64,000 nt of DNA from WHSW01 sp963828755 (GCA_963828755.1 CAWHFY010000003.1:186001-250000); one strand, 5' to 3'; shown: positions 51,472 to 60,998, numbered from the stretch's first letter. The notes: generated by a model from the sequence alone, not told the origin. A program made the numbers and translations.

Positions 51472-54212
51472 GCCGAAGCGACGCGATGAGATGGATCCAG
51501 GAGTTCTCGGAGGGATCGCGCGACCAGCGCGAGCGCCTGGGCGGAAAGGGGGCGGGCGTCGCCGAGATGACACGCGTGCTCGGCGCCGAGCGAGTGCCCG
51601 CCGGCTTCACGATCACGACGGAGGCCTGCGCTGCCTACATGGAGGCGGGCCATGAGCTCCCCGCCGGCCTGACGGAGGAGATCGATCGGGCGCTCGCAGC
51701 GCTCGAGCACCGGGCCGGGAAGACCCTCGGTGACCCGGAGGACCCGCTCCTGGTCTCGGTGCGCTCCGGCGCGAGGGTGTCGATGCCGGGGATGCTCGAC
51801 ACGGTGCTCAACCTCGGCCTCAACGACGAGTCGGTTGCCGGCCTGGCCGATAGCACCGGGAGCGAGCGGTTCGCCTGGGACTCATACCGGCGGTTCGTGC
51901 AGATGTACGGCAACGTCGTGCGCGGGATCCCGGCCTCGAGCTTCGAGCAGGCGCTGCAGGAGATGAAGGACAGCAAGCGAGTGAGCGCCGACACGGAGCT
52001 CGGGGCCGAGGAGTTGCGGGAGCTGACCGCGACCTTCAAGCACCTGTTCGAGGAGGCGACGCAGGACCCCTTCCCGCCCGAGCCCCGGGAGCAGCTCCGG
52101 CAGGCGATCACCGCGGTCTTCGACTCCTGGGACGGAGGGCGCGCTGTCGCCTACCGCCGGATCAACGGCATCCCCGACGATTGGGGCACCGCGGTCAACG
52201 TCCAGCAGATGGTCTTCGGAAACCAGGGCGACAGGTCGGGCTCCGGGGTCGCCTTCAGCCGCGACGAGCGGACGGGAGGACCGACCCCCTCGGGAGACTT
52301 CCTGCCCAACGCCCAGGGCGAGGACGTCGTCGCAGGCACCCGCGACCCGGAGGACCTCGCGGCGCTGGCCGACCACATTCCCGAGGCCCATGCGCAGCTC
52401 CTGAGCGACCTCGCGCGGCTCGAGGCCCACTACAAGGACATGCAGGACGTCGAGTTCACGATCCAGGAGGGTCGTCTCTTCCTGCTTCAGACCCGCGCCG
52501 CCAAACGCCCCGCCCAAGCCGCCGTCCGCTTCGCCGTCGACTCCGTACAGGAGGGCCTGCTGACCCGCGAGGAGGCATTGCTGACGATCGATCCCGAGGC
52601 GCTCGAGGCGCTGCTTCATCCGATCTTCGATCCCTCCCACGACTTCGAGGTGCTGACAACCGGGGTCGCGGCGGCACCCGGAGCCGCCAAGGGCGCGATC
52701 GTGCTCAGCGCGTCGGCGGCCGTGCGCCGCGCCGCCGACGGTGAGGACGTGATCCTGGTGCGCCCCTTCACCGAGGCCGACGACATCGCCGGATTCCACG
52801 CCGCGCGGGGCATCCTCACGGCCCAGGGGGGCAAGGCCTCACACGCGGCGCTCGTCGCCCGCGGCATGGGCCGTCCTTGCGTCGCCGGCGCCTCCGAAGT
52901 CAAGGTCGACGCCGACGCCGGTGTTGTCCGGATCGGCGTGAAGGAGCTCGCCGTGGGGGATCCGATCGCAATCGAGGGCAGCAGCGGCAAGGTCACGGCC
53001 GATGAGGTCCCGCTGATAGAGCCCGAGATCGGCGAGCACTTCGCCGAGGTGCTCCGCTGGTCGGACGAGCTGCGCCGTCTGGGGGTACGGGCAAACGCCG
53101 ATACCGCCGAGGACGCGGCCAAGGCGCGATCCCTGGGAGCCGAGGGGATCGGCCTCTGCCGGACCGAGCACATGTTCTTCGGCGAGGACCGGGGGGAGCT
53201 GGTGCGGGGCATGTTCGTCGCCGCCACCCGCTGGCGGCGCGCCGAGGTCCACGCGGCCGCCGACGGGGCGCCCGCGCCGCCCGAGCTCGAGAGCGCCCGC
53301 GGGGAGTTTCACGAGGCTCTCGAGCAGCTTGGGGAGCTGCAGCGCGCCGATTTCACGGCAATCCTGCACGAGATGCGCGGCCTGCCGGTGGCGGTCCGGC
53401 TGCTCGATCCGCCGTTGCACGAGTTCCTTTCGCTCGAGCATTTCGAGGCGGAGGTGCGCCGGCTCGAATCGGCGGCCGACGATCGGCTAACGGATGCTCG
53501 CGAGGCGGCCGAGCTCGTTCGCGACCTGCAGGAGGCGAACCCGATGCTCGGGACGCGGGGTGTGCGCCTTGCCTTCCTCTATCCGCAGATCTACGAGATG
53601 CAGGTCCGGGCCGTGATCGCCGCAGCCGCCGAGGCGACGGAGGCAGGCGACACCCCGCACGTTGAGATCATGATCCCCTTGGTCGCTTACGAGACCGAGC
53701 TTCGCCAGCTTCGCGAGCACGTGGTCAACGTCGCCGAGGAGGCCAGACGGATGGCCTTGAGCCCGGTCCCGTATTCGGTCGGGACGATGATCGAGCTTCC
53801 CCGCGCCTGCCTGATCGCTGGGCAGATCGCCCGTCATGCCGACTTCTTCTCCTTCGGGACGAACGACCTCACCCAGACGACGATCGGGCTCTCGCGCGAC
53901 GACGTCGAGGGCAGCTTCATGCCCTCCTACCTCGCCGGACGGATCATCGACCGCAGCCCGTTCGAGGTGATCGACGGACCGGGCGTCGGCGAGTTGGTTC
54001 GGATCGGCGCCGAGCGCGGCCGCGAGGCGAATCCCGAGCTGAAACTCGGCATCTGCGGCGAGCATGGCGGCGACCCGACCAGCATCCGCTTCTTCGACTC
54101 GATCGGACTCGACTACGTCAGCTGCTCGCCCTACCGCACCCAGGTCGCTCGCGTCGCCGCCGCCCAGGCGGCGATCGGCACCTCGGACCGCGGTGCCATG
54201 CCTGGCCGGTGA
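51468..54212 (+). CDS. ppdK: Pyruvate, phosphate dikinase
   Basis: 914 residues. Interconverts pyruvate + ATP + phosphate and PEP. ATP-grasp start LGGKGAGVAEMTRVLGAERV and SVRSGARVSMPGMLDTVLNL; swivelling phosphohistidine domain GGKASHAALVARGMGRPCVA; PEP/pyruvate barrel ending GEHGGDPTSIRFFDSIGLDY-VSCSPYR. In the His loop the regulatory Thr of the usual TSH is Ala here. The open frame continues upstream to 50565 only because of the lyase frameshift. The ATG at 51468 overlaps the lyase stop, so both belong to one transcript. Confidence 0.95.
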   Translation: MSRSDAMRWIQEFSEGSRDQRERLGGKGAGVAEMTRVLGAERVPAGFTITTEACAAYMEAGHELPAGLTEEIDRALAALEHRAGKTLGDPEDPLLVSVRSGARVSMPGMLDTVLNLGLNDESVAGLADSTGSERFAWDSYRRFVQMYGNVVRGIPASSFEQALQEMKDSKRVSADTELGAEELRELTATFKHLFEEATQDPFPPEPREQLRQAITAVFDSWDGGRAVAYRRINGIPDDWGTAVNVQQMVFGNQGDRSGSGVAFSRDERTGGPTPSGDFLPNAQGEDVVAGTRDPEDLAALADHIPEAHAQLLSDLARLEAHYKDMQDVEFTIQEGRLFLLQTRAAKRPAQAAVRFAVDSVQEGLLTREEALLTIDPEALEALLHPIFDPSHDFEVLTTGVAAAPGAAKGAIVLSASAAVRRAADGEDVILVRPFTEADDIAGFHAARGILTAQGGKASHAALVARGMGRPCVAGASEVKVDADAGVVRIGVKELAVGDPIAIEGSSGKVTADEVPLIEPEIGEHFAEVLRWSDELRRLGVRANADTAEDAAKARSLGAEGIGLCRTEHMFFGEDRGELVRGMFVAATRWRRAEVHAAADGAPAPPELESARGEFHEALEQLGELQRADFTAILHEMRGLPVAVRLLDPPLHEFLSLEHFEAEVRRLESAADDRLTDAREAAELVRDLQEANPMLGTRGVRLAFLYPQIYEMQVRAVIAAAAEATEAGDTPHVEIMIPLVAYETELRQLREHVVNVAEEARRMALSPVPYSVGTMIELPRACLIAGQIARHADFFSFGTNDLTQTTIGLSRDDVEGSFMPSYLAGRIIDRSPFEVIDGPGVGELVRIGAERGREANPELKLGICGEHGGDPTSIRFFDSIGLDYVSCSPYRTQVARVAAAQAAIGTSDRGAMPGR

Positions 54213-54285
54213 TCGGGCCCGAGATGATCGAACCTGACCGGCCCACGCTCGCCACCGGCCAATCCCTTGATCGGGGACCGCCACG

Positions 54286-55431
54286 CTGATAGCCGTAGTT
54301 GTTCTCGACGATCAGCGAACGCCCAGCGGTGATCAGCGAGTTCTCGGTCGCGCTCGCGCCCGGCTCGAAGACGGGCACCTCGCAGACCGTGCGCTTCTCG
54401 CCGTGGAGCTTCTTCGCGGTCCGGTAGACGACGACGTTCATCGGGTCGGCGTTGTCGGTGATCGCGACGTAGCCGTTGTCCATGATCGTCGGCGTCGTAC
54501 CCGTGCCGGCGTTGAGCTGGCTGGGCTTCACGATCCCCGAGTTCTGGTACGTCTTCTTCCAGATGATCCTCGGGACGCCGTTCTTGGTTGCCTTGAACCG
54601 GTACATGCGCTTGTCCGACGCGATGTAGGCGCCGTCCTCGCCGACCGCGAACGAGTTCTCGATCTCCTCGTTCATCGTCCTCACCTGGAGAGCGCCGGTC
54701 TTCGTGTTCAGCGTGCCGACCTTACCGTTGGCCTTCGAGACGAACCAGACGAGGCCGTTGAAGTCCGGCAGCGCCGAGCTGATCCGCTCGGTCGCGCGGG
54801 TCGAGCACCGAGGTCAGGTCGTAGTCGCGCTCGAGCGTCGGCGTGACACCGTCCGCGCCCTCGTTGTAGACCTGGATGTGATCGGTCTTCGTCGGCACCC
54901 AGATGCGGTCCTTGCTGATCGAGGAAGAAGTAGCCGCCGCCGGTGAAGTTCTGATACGGCTTCGTGCCGGGCGGGTTGGCCGCGTCGGGCAGGTCCAGGG
55001 ATCCGAGCGTCGCCAGGGTGTCCGGGTCCATGATCCGGATCTGGGGACCGGCGAACAGCGACGGGCAGACCGAGACGATTCGGCCGGCGCTGTCGAACGC
55101 GAGGCTCCCGCAGATGCGTGACGGCTTCGCCTCCGAGATCGCGACGGGCGAGCTCCCGAGCGGGCCTTTCGTGCTGGTAGGCATCGGTCATCCAGGTGTC
55201 GTTGTGCAGGTTCCCGAACGGGTTCTCGGCCATGAACGGGTTTTGCGGCGCGATCGTCGGGTCCTTGATCTTGTGCGCAGTTGCCGCACTGCCCTGAAAC
55301 GCCGGCAGCGACGGCGCCGCGCCCGCGGATGCGATCGGCTCGGCGGGCGCCGAGCCGGCGGCGGCCAATAGCCCGGTCGCCACCACGGCGAGCGCGCCGG
55401 CAAATGTTCTGCGTCGTACTGACTTGGTCAT
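54286..55431 (-). pseudogene. Secreted beta-propeller-like protein, frameshifted and 3'-truncated
   Basis: ATG at 55431 with GGAG 9 bases upstream; signal peptide RTFAGALAVVATGLLAAAGS. Recognisable pieces in changing frames: FMAENPFGNLHNDTWMTDAY; GSLAFDSAGRIVSVCPSLFA; MDPDTLATLGSLDLPDAANP; WVPTKTDHIQVYNEG; ENSFAVGEDGAYIASDKRMY; GTGTTPTIMDNGYVAITDNA; ENSLITAGRSLIVENNYGYQ. At least three shifts. Similarity stops at 54286, 74 bases from the ppdK stop, so the 3' third is lost. Repeating strands suggest a PQQ/WD-type propeller. Confidence 0.65.
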
Positions 55432-55616
55432 CGGGGAAATCTCCATATTCATCGGTTGCAATTCGCGCAACCGCACCGTCCCAACCGAGAGCGCCCAAAA
55501 CCAGGGCCTGACGCCCGAAATCACCCGGGTGAGCGCCCTACGCAGGCGTCGAGGGCGACTGGGCAAACTCGGTTCCGACCGCCGACAATCACCCGGGTGA
55601 GCGCCGCCTCCGAGAC

Positions 55617-57096
55617 TCAGATCAGATTCCGTTCGCTGGCCCTGATCACGGCGGGCGCGCGAGCGACGTCGAGCTTGCGGTAGATCGACGAGACGTGCGT
55701 CTTCACGGTGTTCGGGGAGATGTGCAGCTCGGCGGCGATCTCGCGGCGCGACAGCGGCCCGGTGAGCAGACGCAGCACCGCCAGCTCCGACTCCGAGAGC
55801 TCGGCACCCGGCGCTCGCCGGGCGCCGCTTGCGCGTCAGCTGCGACCGGTCGCGCAGCTCGGCGAGCATCGCGGGCAGGATCCCGGCGTCGTCGAAGGAG
55901 TCGATCAGCAGCTCGGCCGCATCCGCCGAGCGGTGTGCCGCGACCAGATCGCCGGCTGCTCGCTCGGCCTCGGCCAGCGCCAGTAGGGCGTAGACGTGAG
56001 TCAGCGATCGGGGCTCGCCCCTCGAGCAGCGCCGGTAGCGAGCTCAAGCTCGCGCACGCCCTCCGCCGGACGACCGAGGGCGACGAGACCTCGCCCTAGT
56101 CCGGCGCGGGCGAGCCCGGCCGTGACGCTCTTTGCGAGGCCGACGGACGCGGCGACGTCGAGCGCACGTGCGGGCCGTGCGACAGGCCTTCTCGGGATCC
56201 CCGTCGTCGACCTCGAGCAGGCTCAGTGTCGTGAGCGCGTGAATGACGCCGTGCGGTCGCTGCGGCGCATCGCGATCGCTCGAGCGCCTCGGACGCGGCG
56301 GCTCGCGCGGCGTCGGCTTGGCTCGACAGATACCTGAGGAACGCGAGGGTCGCGAACGCCGGTACGCGCCATTGCCCCCCCCGGGACTCCGCCGCCACCA
56401 CGCGCTGGGCGATCGCGACCGCCGCGCCGACGTCGCGGTAGACGAACGCGGCGCGGATCACGTTGACGTTGACGTCGTAGGACGTCGTTCCGTCCGGCAT
56501 CCGGCCCGAGGGGTGCTTGGCGTTCGCGACGACCTGTTCGGCGATCCGCAACCAATCGTCGACCTCCGCCTCGGTTCCGCCCCCTAGACCCGCGACGAAG
56601 GCCCCGACGTATCCCAGCTGCGGAGCATCGGCCAGGGCCTCATCGGGAAATCGCCGCAGCCATCGCTGGACAGTGGCCGAGCGCCCGGAGCGGATCAGGG
56701 TGATCCACGACGCGGTGATCGATTCCGCCGCGGCCGCGTAGTCGCGGGCCAGCGATCGCATGATGAACGGCCTCGGTGACCGTGCCGTGGTCGCGATGCC
56801 AGGCGTGCGCCCGCTCGTGGAGAAGCGGCACAAGCTCGGGCTCGCGGCTCGCCAAGCTCGGCCTCGCAGCAGGTCCGCTGAATAGATGGTGGTAGCGGTA
56901 CCACCGCCGGCGGCCATCCAGCGGGACGAGGAACAGATTCGCCCGTTCGATCTTCGCCAGCGAGCTCCGCCGATCGCGTCTGGTCGGTGACCGCGTCGCA
57001 CAGGGACGCGCTGAGCCGGGTGAGGATCGAGGTCTGGAGGAGGAACTGCTCGATCTCCGGTTCGAGGCCTGCGAGCCCGACTAGCTCGATTGGCAA
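55617..57096 (-). pseudogene. MalT-like LuxR-family regulator, 5'-truncated and frameshifted
   Basis: C-terminal HTH intact: SESELAVLRLLTGPLSRREI, AAELHISPNTVKTHVSSIYR, KLDVARAPAVIRASERNLI-stop. Upstream in several frames: EQFLLQTSILTRLSASLCDA, REPELVPLLHERAHAWHRDH, RDYAAAAESITASWITLIRS and LRRFPDEALADAPQLGYVGA, the STTR-like helical middle of LAL/MalT regulators. The N-terminal ATPase is missing: the protein begins abruptly at the tRNA-Ala fragment at 57068-57090. At least four frame changes. Confidence 0.78.
57068..57090 (+). repeat. Short tRNA-Ala 3' fragment (scar) at the LuxR break
   Basis: CCTGCGAGCCCGACTAGCTCGAT: T-loop to acceptor end with one changed base (TCGAT for TCCAT). It sits exactly where the LuxR-family sequence begins. 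Confidence 0.65.
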
Positions 57097-57118
57097 AACC
57101 CCGGCTACAGCCGGGGTT
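57097..57118. terminator. Bidirectional hairpin terminator
   Basis: AACCCCGGC-TACA-GCCGGGGTT, a perfect 9-bp stem with a 4-base loop, A-rich before and T-rich after. In the same relative place as the tRNA terminator but a different sequence. Confidence 0.75.
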
Positions 57119-57215
57119 GCCTTTGGGCCGACGCCTTGGGCGTGTCATCAACGGGCCCTGGCTTCGTGGCGGTTCGAAGAGGTGCCTCTCCTCACCGCGC
57201 TCGAGTAAACGCTGA

Positions 57216-57259
57216 TCGCGTAAAGGACGGTCAGCGCGGCGCGTAAAGGACGGTCAGCG
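57216..57259 (+). repeat. 23-bp tandem duplication
   Basis: CGCGTAAAGGACGGTCAGCG occurs at 57216 and again at 57239, 23 bases apart, in the gap between the LuxR remnant and the calcium-repeat gene. Confidence 0.75.
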
Positions 57260-57386
57260 CCGGCGAGAGCCCACCTAGGACCGCGTGGACCGCTGATCCA
57301 TCGGACGGACCTCGCTGCTCCTCAACTTCGCCTTCGATGCGCTGAGGCTGTCGCCGCGCGAGACGTGAATCTGATGGGATGCGCAC

Positions 57387-58121
57387 GTGAAGGTTCGCGT
57401 GTGGTTGGTCGCGGTCGTCGCCCTCGGTCTGGCGCTGGTGCCCTCCGGTGCGTCGAGCACGCCCTCCTGCCTCGGCCGCACGCCGACGATCGTCGATGGG
57501 CCCGCGTCGTCGAACCTGCACGGCGGCCCGGGCACCGACGTTATCTTCGCCGGGGCGGGCAACGACACGGTCGCTGCGGGCGACGGGGTCGACTACGTCT
57601 GCGGCGGCGACGGCGACGACACGATGGACGCCGGCACCGGCGATGACCTCATGGACGGCGGCGAAGGCGACGACGAGCTGCACGGCTACAACGGCGACGA
57701 CCATGTCGAAGGCGGCCCCGGAGCTGACTTCCTGGACGGGCGCCGGGGGCGCGACGACGTGCTGGTCGCCGGCTCGGGCGACGACAGGCTGATCGGGGGC
57801 AGCCTGCAGAAGGGCGGCGGTGGAGACGACCGGCTCGACAGTCAGGGTTATCGGCGCGAGACGGGCGCCGATCGGATGCTCGGGGGCTCAGGCGACGACC
57901 GGCTGCTCGGCGACAGCGACTCGGGCCCCGGCGAGCGCATGGACGGCGGTCCCGGCGCGGACGAGCTATCGGGCGCGGACGGCGACGACACGCTCAATGG
58001 CGCCGACGGCACGGACAACCTGATCGGCGGCGGCGGCGACGACTCGCTGTCCGGCGGCCCGGGCACGGACACCTGCGACCAGGGAGCGGGCACGGGGCCG
58101 CAACGTGGCTGCGAGCGCTAG
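57387..58121 (+). CDS. Secreted RTX-like calcium-binding repeat protein
   Basis: 244 residues from a GTG at 57387. Signal peptide RVWLVAVVALGLALVPSGAS, then about 12 nonapeptide-type repeats of the GGxGxDxhx class (GGPGTDVIF, GGDGDDTMD, GGEGDDELH, GGSGDDRLL, GGGGDDSLS). Two cysteines at each end of the repeat block. It forms a parallel beta-roll that binds calcium outside the cell. Sec export replaces the type I secretion usual for RTX toxins; no toxin domain is present. Confidence 0.85.
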   Translation: MKVRVWLVAVVALGLALVPSGASSTPSCLGRTPTIVDGPASSNLHGGPGTDVIFAGAGNDTVAAGDGVDYVCGGDGDDTMDAGTGDDLMDGGEGDDELHGYNGDDHVEGGPGADFLDGRRGRDDVLVAGSGDDRLIGGSLQKGGGGDDRLDSQGYRRETGADRMLGGSGDDRLLGDSDSGPGERMDGGPGADELSGADGDDTLNGADGTDNLIGGGGDDSLSGGPGTDTCDQGAGTGPQRGCER

Positions 58122-58205
58122 CCCCGCCCCGCCGCTTCCGCGGTTCGGCTAGCCGCGACCGTACGCCCGCCATTTCGTGTACGCAAAACCCCGCGCCGGC
58201 GCTCG

Positions 58206-59270
58206 CTAGCCAAACGCCGTGGCTGGAAAGCGCCGGACCGCGATATAGCCAGTGTTCTTGAGCTTCAGCTGATCCGAGACCCGCGACTGCTTGCTCGGGT
58301 CGCCGCCGTCGCAGACGACGTTCAAGTAGAGAGTCTTTGAGGGCGTGACGTCCTTGGTCATCCGCAGAACGCCGACCTTCACGGTCGGCGGCCCGACGCG
58401 GCCCGGCAGGTAGTTAAAACCGTTCCGCTTGGTCACCCGGCCCTTGTTGGCTGCCACCTGCGAGGCATAACCGCTACTCGGGCTGGTTTGGGTGGGCGAG
58501 TCCGCCAGAAAGACGCGGGTCGACAGCCGGGCGCGGGTTGCCAGCTTTACGGCCGAGGCCGCGACCCTGACGTAGACGGTCAGCTGCTCGTTGGTCCGAA
58601 GATCCTTGAGCGGTAACGAGTAGACGACTTGAGGCGCTTGATTGCCGTGGATCTTGATGCCCCCCACTCGCAGACGATTCTGACGCAGCACCGCCGGCCT
58701 CGGTGTCTGGCCCCGGAGCCTCGCGACGCTGATCCCGCCCATGTCCAGGGTCACCGATCCATCGGGCTCGTTCTGACCGATCAGTAGACACTGCCCGGCG
58801 GCGGCCGCGGGGTTGCTGGCAAAAAGGATCAGGTTGATCGCCCCACGTCCTCGCCAGCCGCTCGGCACCGTCAGGCGAGCCCTGTCAAAGACGAAGACGA
58901 AGTGGTGGGCGTCGTGCGAGACCAAGGCCGTCTTGCTGACGATGACGGAAGTTGCGGGAGCCGGTGCAACCGCGGTGGCGCTGTTGGCCAGGATCATGGC
59001 CGCCGTGACCCGAGGCGAGTAGTTGTAGGGCTGACCTGCACAGCCCTTGCCCTGGTTGAGTACCAGTTCGGCTGTGGTCAGGTCGGTGGTGACCTCGAGC
59101 TCAGCCGAGACCTCAAGTTGATCGCCGGCGCGCAGATCCGGCAGCCTGGTATCGGCGTCACTGGTCCGACCCAGGGACATGATCACCTGGGAGTTGCCCG
59201 GCGGGATCTCGATGTCGACGCGATCGGTGCGCTCGGCGACGCCGTTGCCGGTCCAGCTCACTTTGAGCAT
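58206..59270 (-). pseudogene. Secreted or surface protein of unknown family, 5'-truncated
   Basis: About 354 residues from the methionine at 59270 (MLKVSWTGNGVAERTDRVDI). Two beta-rich repeats (VIMSLGRTSDADTRLPDLRA; LPLKDLRTNEQLTVYVRVAA). No signal peptide is found; the frame stays open upstream and runs straight into the tRNA-Ala fragment at 59386-59417. I read it as a gene whose 5' end was cut at the scar. Not assigned to a family. Confidence 0.6.
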
Positions 59271-59385
59271 GACGACCTCGAGCGGATGGTCAGCAGAGGA
59301 CGGTGCATTGACGGTTGGACCCGGATTGGCTTGCTCGTCGCCACCGCCAACCGTATACCGACTCAGCCCCAGCCGAGTGCGCCCC

Positions 59386-59417
59386 GCTTCGCAACCAGGA
59401 GGTCGCCGGTTCGAGCC
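59386..59417 (+). repeat. tRNA-Ala 3' fragment (scar)
   Basis: GCTTCGCAACCAGGAGGTCG then CCGGTTCGAGCC; one change in the anticodon stem; the acceptor 3' strand is lost. Preceded by the same GCGCCCC as the 48-kb copy. Confidence 0.8.
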
Positions 59418-59490
59418 TGAGCACATGGCATCCTCGCTGCGAGCGCTATGGGCGACGTGCGGACGAGCTTGCGAGTCGGCACCTCGCATT

Positions 59491-59530
59491 AGCGGGGCTA
59501 TGAGATGGAGCAAGCCGGGCTCGAACCGTT
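59491..59530 (-). repeat. Inverted tRNA-Ala 3' fragment plus terminator arm
   Basis: Minus strand: AACGGTTCGAGCCCGGCTTG then CTCCATCTCATAGCCCCGCT. This is the T-arm, acceptor end and the start of the terminator, facing the 59386 copy. Confidence 0.75.
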
Positions 59531-59544
59531 GAGGCGCAGGCGGC

Positions 59545-59780
59545 TCAACCCGGGCGCCACGCCCGCGGCGCGATCAGTTCGTCTGCGGCACTCGGGCCCC
59601 AGGTGCCCGCGGCGTAAGGGTGCACGGTTCCTGAGGCGTCGAGGACGGGAGCCACGATCTCCCATGACCGCTCGACCGCGTCCTCGCGCAGGAAGAGCGT
59701 CTGATCGCCGGCCATCGCGTCGTGCAGGAGGCGCTCGTAGGCCTCCGCAGACTGGGTCTTGAATGAGCTCCGGCGGGCGC
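59545..59780 (-). pseudogene. Glucose-6-phosphate dehydrogenase, C-terminal remnant
   Basis: Minus strand codons read SSFKTQSAEAYERLLHDAMA, GDQTLFLREDAVERSWEIVA, PVLDASGTVHPYAAGTWGPS and AADEL, the C-terminus of Zwf. It has no start codon and was not extended past 59780. A second remnant lies at 60999-61151. Confidence 0.72.
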
Positions 59781-59838
59781 GCTCTGCCCTGCGCGGTCAG
59801 CACGGACGTCGAGCGTCATCAACGATCGTCCTCTCGGC

Positions 59839-60897
59839 TTAGGGGACCAGCACGAGCTTGCCCTTGGACGCCGAGCTCTCCAACAGCTCGTGCGCGTGGC
59901 GCGCGTCCTTGAGCGGCAGGCGCTCGGCCACCACCGGATGGACCTTGCCCTCCCGGAGCAACCCGACCAGCACCCCGAAGTCCTCCCGGAACTGCTCCGG
60001 GTCCATCGGCTCCCCGCCGACCGCTCCGGCCCGCCTCGTCGCCCTGTCGCGGTACTTCTGGACGTGGTAGGCGGACACCCGCCGGCGAGGCGACAGCTTG
60101 TCCCAGAGCCAGACGGCCGCAATCGCCGCGTACCACTTGATCACTCCCGCCCAGTCCTTGTGCCCGTCCTTGAGCGTGTCGTAGCGGCCGAAGACGACAA
60201 GCCTGCCGCCGGGGCGCAGCGCGCGGAACGAGCGCAGCGAGATCGGGCCACCCAGGCTGTCGACGACGACGTCCACACCGCCGGCCTCCTCGCGCACGCG
60301 CGCCAGGAAGTCCTCGTTGCGGTAGTCGATGGCGACCGCGCCGAGTGCCTCGACCTTCTCGCGGTCGCGGGCGGACGCGGTCCCATACATGCGGAGCCCG
60401 GCCACCGCTCCCAGCTCGAGAGTGGCGACGCCAACCCTGCCGGCCGCGCCGTGCACCAGCACCGTCTCCCCGCGCTTCGCCTTGGCCGTCCGGTGAAGCA
60501 CTTGATACGCCGTCATGTAGGGAAAGAGGAGGCTCAGGACCTCCCCCGGATCGAGGTCCTCGGGAACGTCGACCGCGCCGGACTCCGGCACGCAGACGCG
60601 GTCGGCGTCGGCACCCCAGACGGTCAGCGCACCGATGCGATCGCCCACGCCCAGCCGCGAGCAGCCCGGACCGAGCTCCTCGACGACGCCGACGAGCTCG
60701 TAGCCGGGCGTGAACGGCGGCTTCGGGGCGCCCGGGAGGTAGGTGCCGGCGCGCAGCTGGGAATCGGTGAACGACACTCCGGCGGCCAGAACCTTGACGA
60801 GCACCTCGCCCGGGCCCGGTCGCGGATCCTCCTCCTCGACTATCTCTAGGACCTCAGGCCCTCCGAAGTGATCGACGACGACGCGCTTGGTGGGCAT
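59839..60897 (-). CDS. Quinone oxidoreductase-like medium-chain dehydrogenase
   Basis: 352 residues. MDR/QOR family: DHFGGPEVLEIVEEEDPRPG, GVSFTDSQLRAGTYLPGAPK, GYELVGVVEELGPG, NADPH motif VLVHGAAGRVGVATLELGAV (AAGRVG instead of AAGGVG) and HELLESSASKGKLVLVP. No structural or catalytic zinc cysteines. Reduces quinones or enones with NADPH. Flanked on both sides by Zwf remnants in the same orientation. Confidence 0.9.
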   Translation of the reverse strand: MPTKRVVVDHFGGPEVLEIVEEEDPRPGPGEVLVKVLAAGVSFTDSQLRAGTYLPGAPKPPFTPGYELVGVVEELGPGCSRLGVGDRIGALTVWGADADRVCVPESGAVDVPEDLDPGEVLSLLFPYMTAYQVLHRTAKAKRGETVLVHGAAGRVGVATLELGAVAGLRMYGTASARDREKVEALGAVAIDYRNEDFLARVREEAGGVDVVVDSLGGPISLRSFRALRPGGRLVVFGRYDTLKDGHKDWAGVIKWYAAIAAVWLWDKLSPRRRVSAYHVQKYRDRATRRAGAVGGEPMDPEQFREDFGVLVGLLREGKVHPVVAERLPLKDARHAHELLESSASKGKLVLVP

Positions 60898-60998
60898 GGC
60901 AAACCTCCTAAGTCTCCGTCACCGTCTCGCCGGGGCTCGGCGATCGCATCCGCTGTGCCCGCTGATTTCGCCTCGGGGGTGACTACCGACGTGTCGCC

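Noticed and set aside
50565..54212. 1215-residue apparent lyase-dikinase fusion
   Set aside because: The region 50930-51467 in this frame is arginine-rich nonsense. The lyase continues in another frame to its own stop and ppdK has its own overlapping ATG, so the fusion is an artefact of one indel.
55695..56099. + strand ORFs opposite the LuxR remnant
   Set aside because: Antisense composition (Arg/Ala-rich) with no motif, while the minus strand carries a clear LuxR helix-turn-helix.
57097..57259. CRISPR array
   Set aside because: A single hairpin and one 23-bp tandem duplication are present, but there are no regular spacers and no cas genes anywhere in the window.
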